Assembly (NCBI GenBank): GCA_910585415.1
Contig: CAJUDT010000002.1
Span: 1 to 61,637 of the forward strand
Direction: 5' to 3'
DNA from: an uncultured Flavonifractor sp.
GTDB taxonomy: Bacteria; Bacillota; Clostridia; Oscillospirales; Oscillospiraceae
Length of the DNA stretch: 61,637 nucleotides
The notes beneath the pieces are model-generated. The model was not told where the DNA came from. It saw nothing but the letters and a program-made list of their open reading frames with translations, and did no database searches. Made by a program: the position numbers and the translations under genes. This document shows positions 41,501 to 48,137 of this stretch, in pieces. Position 1 is the stretch's first letter; each line of letters begins with the position of its first letter.

Positions 41501-41715
41501 CATGGCGCCGGGTTATCGTATGTATAATTTTCCATTGCCCCTGTTCCGCTGATAGTCAGTGTTTCGGTGGCTGTATCCAGTGTCCAGGTCAAATTATCCC
41601 CACAGGTACCGGAAGTGGCCCCAACGTCGGGTCCCGCCTCTGCCCGCGCGGGGCCAGGCAACAGGACCAGGGCCATACACACTGCCAGCACGGCAGACCA
41701 AAACCGTTTCTTCAT
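38548..41715 (-). CDS. Giant secreted LRR-transglutaminase-SLH protein
   Basis: About 1055 residues: signal peptide (1-26, ending PARAEA), then BspA-type leucine-rich repeats (about 65-255) of the form VTIPDSVTSIGDSAF. A further beta region precedes a Pro/Thr-rich linker (TPTPPPTLAPTPTPTPPPS). A transglutaminase-like domain has GPVCDGYARAFQ (Cys), EFHMWNSV (His) and WYGVDVTWND (Asp). Three SLH modules close the protein (FVDVKPEAWYYDAVSDVFE onward). Start ATG 41715 follows GGAGG by 9 bases. It probably binds host or partner proteins and may process amide bonds while anchored to the wall. It lies between 82-bp direct repeats. Confidence 0.88.
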   Translation of the reverse strand: MKKRFWSAVLAVCMALVLLPGPARAEAGPDVGATSGTCGDNLTWTLDTATETLTISGTGAMENYTYDNPAPWNSQRQNIQNAVISTGVTSIGDYAFSFCNLTNVTIPDSVTSIGNSAFYDCNFTSITLPEGLTAIADNMFENCGSLTSIAIPDGVTSIGDSAFRWCLDLTSVTIPDSVTFIGDNAFGLCTSLTSVTIPDGVPSIGPETFMGNLSLTSVIIPDSVTSIGESAFKACPELSLTIPKSVTTIREGAFSHAKLVAGNIFNGDDIAPPKGPIYYGGSPDDLTRICVPSFDDVFNELLATYPDLTPFSGNIFFTPTLTQEDSGITPGMTNPVVIINSDMTFNLNTATDVTNYIVTNSATRNLGTSPLSAVLSNNDKTLTLTLSGTVENAPLTVTIDPSVFLDSVSAAINLSFSVALTPTPPPTLAPTPTPTPPPSRPSDPGPVSTPKPTPTGPRVERVEDEVQVQTPPPVGVSGQGESEYQEIVKDGEYTRWIDRVDLPDYANNLYTMLCIGGDYDEQYDLLIDDKYYRFPTGGGSKGTSEVESVLELVSDLDLPYSSGGGVFQESHFTGGYDTVDASLGDKAVQYAALKEGDLVRTSTYNAIYVSKVAKSSPSYDADLKAACAYAQSAFQAFDRDHPEIFWLSGRSKLRMVTVTLRDGTQTYQETYIFFVLADKDGFTVRDSKYPNQAAIEADILRRDQAVGAILSTVTATTPHEQAAQLNRWLTEHNEYNTSQDLQNIPNWPHECLSALVGSAGTEGPVCDGYARAFQVLCGKLGITCVLVDGYAKVKADSAGEFHMWNSVQMPDGKWYGVDVTWNDPTVKGVSGPKSGYEREDFLMVGADTVVLGLKFSESHPPKNRAADGAVAFLNGPTLNTAAYNPMSAASVLPFVDVKPEAWYYDAVSDVFEQGLMTGKSETVFGPQDGMSRAMAWTVLGRMSGEELAGGGTPWYQEAQNWAVAESLSDGSAPERTLSREELVTMLWRAEGSPAAEADLSTFTDGETVSDWAVPAVRWAVSEDILKGSNGKLNPSGTATRAEVASLLTRFHGRAE

Positions 41716-41781
41716 AAGCCTCATCCTCCACGTTTTACGGCCGGATACCCCGCAGAGTGTCCGGCCGTATTTTATTATGCT

Positions 41782-41863
41782 ATGCAAATTAATTCTAACC
41801 TGTTCCCAGGGAAAAATCAAGACCTTCCCGCGCCCTCTCAGCCCTGATTTTCCCGCTCCAGGT
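41782..41863. repeat. 82-bp direct repeat, copy B (3' end of ABC-F gene)
   Basis: Second copy of the repeat at 38450-38531. It comprises 56 bases downstream of the ABC-F gene plus its stop and last codons. A 12-mer GTATTTTATTAT also occurs just inside both repeat copies (38540-38551 and 41767-41778). Confidence 0.9.
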
Positions 41864-43433
41864 ACTCGTCATAGGTCATCTTCCGGTCAATGAGCTTCCC
41901 CTCGCTGGTGAAGTCAAACACCCGGTTGGCTACCGTCTGGACCAGCTGGTGGTCGTGGGAGGAAAAGAGCACATTGCACTTGACGGCCTCCAGGCCGTTG
42001 TTGAGGGCGGCGATGGACTCCAAATCCAGATGGTTCGTGGGCTGGTCCAGCAGGAGCACGTTGGCCCCGGAGAGCATCATCCGGGAGAGCATACACCGGA
42101 CCTTCTCCCCGCCGGAGAGGACCTTGACGGGCTTATACACCTCGTCCCCAGAGAAGAGCATCCGGCCCAGGAAGCCCCGCAGATAGGCCTCGTGGGGGTC
42201 GGCGGACCACTGGCGGAGCCACTCCACCAGGTTGTCCTCGCAGTCCTGGAAGAACTCCGTGTTGTCCTTGGGGAAATAGGAAAATGTGGCGGTCTGGCCC
42301 CATTTGACGGTCCCCTCGTCGGGCTCCAGCTCCCCGGTGAGGATTTTGAACAGGGCGGTATGGGCGTTCTCGTTGTCCCCCACGAAGGCGATCTTGTCCC
42401 CGTGGCCCACGATGAAGCTCACCTTGTCCAGAACCTTCACCCCGTCGATGGTCTTGCTCACGCCGGTGACAAAGAGGATATCCTTGCCCACCTCTCGGTC
42501 GGGGGAGAAGGCCACCCAGGGATACCGGCGGGAGGACGCGGGGATTTCCTCCAGGGTGATTTTTTCCAGCAGCTTCCGCCGGGCGGTGGCCTGCTTGGAC
42601 TTGGACTTGTTGGCCGAGAAGCGGGAGATAAATTCCTTGAGCTCCTGGGCCTTTTCCTCGTTCTTCTTGCTCTGGTTCTTCATGAGGTTCTGCATGAGCT
42701 GAGAGGCGTCGTACCAGAAATCGTAGTTGCCCACGTAGAGCTTGATTTTGTTGTAGTCAATGTCCACGATATGGGTACAGATGGTGTTGAGGAAGTGCCG
42801 GTCATGGCTGACTACAATCACCGTGCCCTCGAAGTCCAGGAGGAAATCCTCCAGCCAGTTGACCGCGTTGATGTCCAGGTTGTTGGTGGGCTCGTCCAGC
42901 AAGAGAATATCCGGCGCGCCGAAAAGGGCCTGGGCCAGCAGGACCTTGACCTTGAGCCGGGCGTCCAGGGTGGCCATATCGTTCTGATGGAGCTCGGTGC
43001 CCAGCCCCAGCCCCTGGAGGATGCGGGAGGCGTCGCTCTCGGCCTCCCAGCCCCCCAGCTCGGCAAATTCCTCCTCCAGGAGGCAGGCCTTGATGCCGTC
43101 CTCCTCGGTCATTTCCTCCTTGGCGTAGAGGGCGTCCTTCTCCTTGCCGATGTCATACAATCTCTGGTTGCCCATAATGACCGTATCCATGACGTTGTAC
43201 GCGTCATAGGCGTTCTGGTCCTGCTTGAGCACCGACATGCGGGTTTTGGGGAGGATAGACACCTCTCCCGAGGTGGGCTCCAGGTCCCCGGAAAGGATCT
43301 TTAGAAAGGTGGACTTGCCCGCGCCGTTGGCCCCGATGATGCCATAGCAGTTGCCCTTGATGAATTGCAGGTCCACATGGGAAAAGAGGGGCTGTCCGCT
43401 GTACTGCAGCCCCAAATCGGAAACGGTAATCAT
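41838..43433 (-). CDS. ABC-F family ATPase (YbiT/YkpA type)
   Basis: 531 residues, two ABC domains without membrane segments. The first has Walker A GANGAGKS and Walker B ILLLDEPTNNLD, but its signature motif is replaced by LDARLKVKV. The second has LSGGEKVR and LLLDQPTNHLD but a degenerate Walker A (GDNENAHT). Both departures are usual for the YbiT/YkpA branch. A charged linker (about 245-310) lies between. ABC-F proteins act on the ribosome E site. The last eight codons are duplicated at 38450-38531. Confidence 0.92.
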   Translation of the reverse strand: MITVSDLGLQYSGQPLFSHVDLQFIKGNCYGIIGANGAGKSTFLKILSGDLEPTSGEVSILPKTRMSVLKQDQNAYDAYNVMDTVIMGNQRLYDIGKEKDALYAKEEMTEEDGIKACLLEEEFAELGGWEAESDASRILQGLGLGTELHQNDMATLDARLKVKVLLAQALFGAPDILLLDEPTNNLDINAVNWLEDFLLDFEGTVIVVSHDRHFLNTICTHIVDIDYNKIKLYVGNYDFWYDASQLMQNLMKNQSKKNEEKAQELKEFISRFSANKSKSKQATARRKLLEKITLEEIPASSRRYPWVAFSPDREVGKDILFVTGVSKTIDGVKVLDKVSFIVGHGDKIAFVGDNENAHTALFKILTGELEPDEGTVKWGQTATFSYFPKDNTEFFQDCEDNLVEWLRQWSADPHEAYLRGFLGRMLFSGDEVYKPVKVLSGGEKVRCMLSRMMLSGANVLLLDQPTNHLDLESIAALNNGLEAVKCNVLFSSHDHQLVQTVANRVFDFTSEGKLIDRKMTYDEYLERENQG

Positions 43434-43562
43434 ATTGTACTCCTTTTTGCAGATTGAACCGAAAGACCGGTTGTATATATCCCCGATAGTATACCATAAA
43501 TTCCAGCCATTGCAAGACGGAAGCGGACTTTTTTCCAGGATTTCTCCGCCGGGCGCAAAATA

Positions 43563-43596
43563 CCGCCGGACGCCGCCCTGGGGGCCCGTCCGGCGG
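43563..43596 (-). terminator. Terminator of the hydrogenase-like gene
   Basis: CCGCCGGACG and CGTCCGGCGG form a 10-bp stem. On the minus strand it is followed by TATTTTGC, before the ABC-F leader. Confidence 0.7.
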
Positions 43597-43604
43597 TGGT
43601 GATT

Positions 43605-45026
43605 TTATATGTCGCGGGCGGCTTTCAGGGCCTCGCCGATGGTGCGGCCCTGGGCCTGCTTGGCGTGGCGCTCCACGTCGTTCTGATTCCGGGGGCTGCG
43701 GATGAGCTGGGCGGGCCCCAGGACGCATCCGCCCTCACAGGCCATACCCTCGATGAAGTTCACATCGCCCACGCCTTTGATGGCCTTCAGGAAGGCCACC
43801 CGGCAGGCCTCCAGCCCGCTGCACGCCTGGGATTTCAGGGCGAAATCGCTCCCCTTCTCCTTCAGGGCCTGGGCCACGGCGGCGGACACCCCTCCGCTGC
43901 GGGCAAAGGTCCGGCCATAGCCGCTGGCCTGGTCCAGCTCTGCGGGCTTGAGGGACTCCAGCTCGATTTCCTTGGACTCGAAGAGGGCGTAGAGCTCCTC
44001 GAAGGTCAGGGCGCAGTCCACCGCGCCCATGGTCTTGCCCAGGTGGATTTCCTGCTTCTTGGCCACGCAGGGGCCCACAAAGACCACCTTGGCGGTGGGG
44101 TCCTTCTCCTTGATGTAGCGGGCGGTCATGACCATGGGGGAGGGCGTCTCGGAAATCAGGTGGGCCTGCTCCGGGAAGTGCTTTTCCACAAAGCTCACAA
44201 AGGCGGGGCAGCAGGAGGACGCCAGCATCCCCTTTTCCAAGAGCTCGTCCGCCTCATGCTCGGCGGTCATGTCGGCCCCCAAGGCCACCTCTACCACGTC
44301 CTCAAAGCCCAGCATCTTGAGCCCCGTCACCACATGCCCCATGGTCAGGGGGGCAAACTGCCCGGCGATAGAGGGGGCGACGGCGGCGTAGACCTTATAA
44401 TTCCACTTCTCCGCCCCCTTGAGCAGCTGCACCGCGTCCACGATGAAGGATTTATCCATAATCGCGCCAAAGGGACACTGGTAGGTACAGGTGCCGCAGG
44501 CGGTACACTTGGCCGGGTCCACAAAGGCCTTCCGGTCGGGCCCCATGGAGATGGCCCCCGCCTTACAGCCCCGCTCGCAGGGCCGCTGGTTCTTCTCAAT
44601 GGCCCCATAGGGGCAGGCGGAGATGCACTTGCCGCAGGTGATGCACTTGGCGTGGTCGATGACCGCCCGGTGGTTGACGATGGAAATGGCCTCCTTGGGA
44701 CAGGCGTGGATACAGCGGGTGGCAATGCACCCCCGGCAGGCGGGTCCCACGGCGATTTCCGTAACCGGGCACTCGTCGCAGGCGATATCCAGGACCTCCA
44801 CCATATTGGGGTTGGCCTTATCTCCCCCCATGGCCAGCTTGGTCCGCTGGGTGATAATTGCCCGCTCCTTATAAATACAGCAGCGCAGCTTGGCCTCGGG
44901 GCCGGGGATTATCTCCTCCGGTATGTCCAAAATCCCCGTCTGGAGGTCGTCCTTCCAGGCCAGCCGGGCCACCGCCCGCAGTACACCGTTTTTCAGTTCC
45001 TGTACGTTTGTTTCAAATACCCGCAT
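43605..45026 (-). CDS. Putative monomeric [FeFe] hydrogenase, group-B-like
   Basis: 473 residues. The N-terminal half is packed with Fe-S cysteines: CDECP with CRGCIATRCIHACP, CITCGKCISACPYGAI, CERGC and CTACGTCTYQCPFGAI (about 83-187), enough for about four 4Fe-4S clusters. The H-cluster domain shows L1 SSCCPAF (270-276), L2 GPCVAKKQE (318-326) and L3 EGMACEGGCVLG (about 426-437). These differ from group A (TSCCPxW, MPCxxKxxE) but keep all cluster cysteines, as in the poorly studied group B enzymes. Hydrogen turnover or redox sensing is possible. Maturases are not in the window. ATG 45026 follows AAAGGAGCG. Confidence 0.85.
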   Translation of the reverse strand: MRVFETNVQELKNGVLRAVARLAWKDDLQTGILDIPEEIIPGPEAKLRCCIYKERAIITQRTKLAMGGDKANPNMVEVLDIACDECPVTEIAVGPACRGCIATRCIHACPKEAISIVNHRAVIDHAKCITCGKCISACPYGAIEKNQRPCERGCKAGAISMGPDRKAFVDPAKCTACGTCTYQCPFGAIMDKSFIVDAVQLLKGAEKWNYKVYAAVAPSIAGQFAPLTMGHVVTGLKMLGFEDVVEVALGADMTAEHEADELLEKGMLASSCCPAFVSFVEKHFPEQAHLISETPSPMVMTARYIKEKDPTAKVVFVGPCVAKKQEIHLGKTMGAVDCALTFEELYALFESKEIELESLKPAELDQASGYGRTFARSGGVSAAVAQALKEKGSDFALKSQACSGLEACRVAFLKAIKGVGDVNFIEGMACEGGCVLGPAQLIRSPRNQNDVERHAKQAQGRTIGEALKAARDI

Positions 45027-45090
45027 ATCCTGCCGCTCCTTTCATTCTCTCAGAAGGAAATATCGTTGCCTGACGCTTTTTTACAGGGAT

Positions 45091-45120
45091 ATGATAACCG
45101 TTTTCCGTACAGGTTGTCAA
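45091..45120 (-). promoter_or_regulatory. Promoter of the hydrogenase-like gene
   Basis: On the minus strand TTGACA (45115-45120), 18 bases and TATCAT (45091-45096), about 65 bases before the ATG. Confidence 0.65.
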
Positions 45121-45257
45121 TCCTTAATGTTTCCCTGTGTTCACTTGTATTTCCGGCCCTTTTTGGTAAAACTCCCAGTTCATCCACCCCGGCGGAGGCG
45201 CACCCCCTCCTTCCGGCGCGCATAGTCTGGATTACAAACGGTAAGGAGGTTTTATCC

Positions 45258-46352
45258 ATGCAGACCGATCCAAAAATCTGCTTTTTCCTGGGGGCAAACT
45301 CCCCCAGCGGCTTCTACTCCCTCTATGACCAGCTCATCGACCCGGCCCAGGCCAGGGACATCCTGATTTTGAAGGGAGGCCCCGGCTGCGGCAAGTCCTC
45401 CCTCATGCGCCGGGTGGGGCAGGCCGCAGAGGAGCGGGGATATCAGGTGGAGTACATCGTCTGCTCCGGCGACCCGGACTCCCTGGACGGGGTGGTCCTC
45501 CCTCAGCTTCAGACTGCCCTCGTGGACGGCACCGCGCCCCATGTGGTGGAACCCAAGTATCCCGGCGTGGTGGAGCGCTATCTGAACCTGGGGGAGTGCT
45601 ATGACAAGCCCGCCCTGATGGAGCGCAAGGGGGACATTATCGCCTGCATGTCCGGGTACCGGGAGTGCTACGCCAGGGCCTACCGCTGTCTGACGGCGGC
45701 GGCACAGATTGGGGAGGATATGCGCTCCCTGCTGGACACACCGTACTTACAGGCCAAGCTGTCCAAGCGGGCCCGGGGCATCCTCAGCCGGGAGCTGAAA
45801 AAGACCGGTGGGGAGCCGGGCAAGGCGGTACAGCGCTTCCTGGGCGGCGTCACCTGGAAGGGGGTTCTGTGCCAGTTTGATACGGCGGACGCCCTGTGCA
45901 AGCGGGTCTATGAGCTCTGCGACACCTACGGGCTGGCCCATGACCTGCTCACCCGGCTGGCCGCCGGGGCCATGGCTGCGGGGCAGGATGTAATCGTCTG
46001 TCCCTCTCCCATGTGGCCCGACCGGATGGAGCATCTGCTCATTCCCTCCCTGTCTCTGGCCTTCCTGTCCTCCACGCCCGCCCTGCCCTATGAAAAGCGG
46101 CCCTACCGCCGCATCCGCCTGGACGCTATGGCCGACCCGGAGCTGCTGCACCGGAACCGGGCCCGCCTGAAATTCTCCCGCAAGGTCTCCGCCGCCCTGA
46201 CCGAGGAAGCGGTGGAGTCCCTGGCCCAGGCCAAGTCCATGCACGACACCCTTGAGGGCCTCTACAATCCCCATGTGGATTTCCAGCGGGTCTATGACAC
46301 CGCCGACGCACTCATCCAGGAGCTCCTGGAGGGGGACAGCTCCCAGGGATAG
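45258..46352 (+). CDS. P-loop ATPase of the PRK06851-like family
   Basis: 364 residues. The start matches MQTDPKICFFLGANSPSGF, followed by ILKGGPGCGKSSLMRRVGQA (Walker A) and an HFC-type region replaced here by EYIVCSGDPDSLDGVVLP. The C-terminal half (about 215-360) has GAMAAGQDVIVCPSPMWPDRMEHLLIP but no second P-loop that I can see. Function of the family is unknown. Only the part from 45258 is coding: the same frame is open back to 43596, but that part is a shadow of the hydrogenase gene. AAGGAGG sits just before the ATG. Confidence 0.8.
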   Translation: MQTDPKICFFLGANSPSGFYSLYDQLIDPAQARDILILKGGPGCGKSSLMRRVGQAAEERGYQVEYIVCSGDPDSLDGVVLPQLQTALVDGTAPHVVEPKYPGVVERYLNLGECYDKPALMERKGDIIACMSGYRECYARAYRCLTAAAQIGEDMRSLLDTPYLQAKLSKRARGILSRELKKTGGEPGKAVQRFLGGVTWKGVLCQFDTADALCKRVYELCDTYGLAHDLLTRLAAGAMAAGQDVIVCPSPMWPDRMEHLLIPSLSLAFLSSTPALPYEKRPYRRIRLDAMADPELLHRNRARLKFSRKVSAALTEEAVESLAQAKSMHDTLEGLYNPHVDFQRVYDTADALIQELLEGDSSQG

Positions 46353-46399
46353 ACGCAAAACAGGCAGAGGACCCGGCCGGTCCTCTGCCTGCTGTTTCG

Positions 46400-48028
46400 T
46401 CAATTGGTCTGGATGAACACGCCCTGTTCAGCGCTCCAATCCACAGTAAAGCCCAGGGCCGTACCCAGGTCCCGGAGCTTATAATAGGTGTACCCATTGC
46501 CGCTGTCGTCGGTGAGGACAATGGACTCCAGGGCGGCGGCGGAGCCGTTCACCTTGGTTTCAGAGGTGGGCACGGTGTAGGCCCGGTCGCCGGTGAAGGG
46601 GGTACTCATCTCGGAGCCGTTGGGGGTGTAGGGCTGTCCGGTGACGATGTTCACCGCCCCGTCCCAGGAGACCTCGAATTGGGCGGGGGTGCCGTTGAGG
46701 GTAGCCGCCACGTCCCGGAGCTTGACATAATTGGTATCGTTGCCGTTGGCGTCCTTGAGGGCGTACATCTGGAACTCCACCGCATTCCCGTCCACCGTCA
46801 CCGTCTGGGTGGAGGCGTAGGCCAGATTTTTGGGCGTCTCCGGCGTAGGGGTGGGGGCTGGCGTCGGGGTGGGCTGCGGAGTCGAGGGTTTCTGCCCGGT
46901 CGCGCCAGGGCCATAGGGGCTGTCCGACGCCCAGAAGAGGTAGGAGAGCGGCTCGCCGCGATTGTATTCACGGCCAACAGCCATGCCGTCCACCAGCTCG
47001 CCGATATAGCCCCCCCAGTCCTTAGGGACCACGATGTTGCCGTTGATATCTATAATTCCGTCTTTGTCGGAAGCGCCTAAATTGGAAATGTTGTACTCAA
47101 AACGTGTACTCCTCAGCTCAGCGTAGCTGTAGAGATAAGGCAGGGTCATGGAGCCGTCCATGGTGACGACAGCCCACATCGTGCTTTTTGACACCAATAC
47201 CCGGTCTTCGCCTACGCAGGCCACGATATTGGCTCCGTTCAGCCCGGGCACAGACCGTAGTGTGCCGGTCTTGTCCATCAGGTACATCTCGTCATCCCTG
47301 CCCGTCACCGGCAGGTAGCCGTTACGGAAGACGTAGTCGGAGCCCGGTCCCAATTCAACCGTGTCCTCCATGTACCACCAGCCAAAGGCAGGCTCATAAT
47401 CCACCCGCCTTTGCGGGAAGTGGCCCACAATATTGCCGCTTTTGTCAATCACGACATAGTGATCGATCTGTCTGCCGTCATGCGAGTACTCACTCGATGT
47501 CGAGCGGAGCTGGGCCACGGCTACGCCGTCATGAAAGTCATAGGTGCGGACAAAGTTCTGTGTGGTGATACCCATGCCGTTGGTGTCAATGTAGAGGTTT
47601 TTTCCGTTCAGCTCGACCCAGGCAATGCCTTCGCTATACGCACTGGCATCCTGGAATCTGGCGGAAAAGGCCAGGCTGCCGGTTTTGTTGATATAGCTGT
47701 AGGCTGTTTCCCCGGTATAGGGGTCATAAAGGCTGACCGGGGCAAGGCCGCTGTTGAAGTTTCCCTTCAGGTCGTAGCCTGAGCCGGTACCCAGCTTGTT
47801 CCCGTTCACGTCGTAGAACGTATAGGTATCATTCTCTTCCACCATAAGGACGCCATCTCCGATGTGCTTGGCATGGGCCAGCTCGGCGGGCAGCGGGGTT
47901 ACATTGACGGTGATGCCGCTCTCCGAGGTGTAGGAGCTCTGGGGCGCGGCCAGGGCCGTGGTGGGCAGCAGGGACAGCAGCAGCACCGTTGCTGTCAGGC
48001 CCGCCAGGAGCTTGCGTGTACGTTTCAC
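46400..48028 (-). CDS. Secreted WG-repeat protein with C-terminal stalk domain
   Basis: 542 residues from a GTG. The signal peptide (1-27) ends TTALAAP. The middle (about 45-365) consists of repeats with YFYDVNGNK, YINKTGSLAF, YIDTNGMGI, VIDKSGNIVG, YLMDKTGTL and DGIIDINGNIV, the WG/KWG beta-repeat pattern. A PTPTPAPTPTPE linker leads to a C-terminal copper-amine-oxidase-N-like 'stalk' domain (VKLRDVAATLNGTPAQF, YKLRDLGTALGFTVDW). It is extracellular, probably binding wall or ligand; no enzyme motif is visible. Confidence 0.85.
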   Translation of the reverse strand: MKRTRKLLAGLTATVLLLSLLPTTALAAPQSSYTSESGITVNVTPLPAELAHAKHIGDGVLMVEENDTYTFYDVNGNKLGTGSGYDLKGNFNSGLAPVSLYDPYTGETAYSYINKTGSLAFSARFQDASAYSEGIAWVELNGKNLYIDTNGMGITTQNFVRTYDFHDGVAVAQLRSTSSEYSHDGRQIDHYVVIDKSGNIVGHFPQRRVDYEPAFGWWYMEDTVELGPGSDYVFRNGYLPVTGRDDEMYLMDKTGTLRSVPGLNGANIVACVGEDRVLVSKSTMWAVVTMDGSMTLPYLYSYAELRSTRFEYNISNLGASDKDGIIDINGNIVVPKDWGGYIGELVDGMAVGREYNRGEPLSYLFWASDSPYGPGATGQKPSTPQPTPTPAPTPTPETPKNLAYASTQTVTVDGNAVEFQMYALKDANGNDTNYVKLRDVAATLNGTPAQFEVSWDGAVNIVTGQPYTPNGSEMSTPFTGDRAYTVPTSETKVNGSAAALESIVLTDDSGNGYTYYKLRDLGTALGFTVDWSAEQGVFIQTN

Positions 48029-48137
48029 GGTAAATCAGAACCTCCCAAAATATCCACATGCTGTATGTGCTTGATATGCCCAATGATAGCACATTGCGCC
48101 AACTACTGCAACCCCGAACAGAACTACCGCGGTCCGC

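Noticed and set aside
43596..45257. A plus-strand frame open from 43596 into the P-loop ATPase gene, suggesting a 918-residue protein
   Set aside because: The first 554 codons are the antisense of the hydrogenase-like gene, with Gly/His/Leu-rich shadow composition. A clear AAGGAGG plus ATG marks the true start at 45258.
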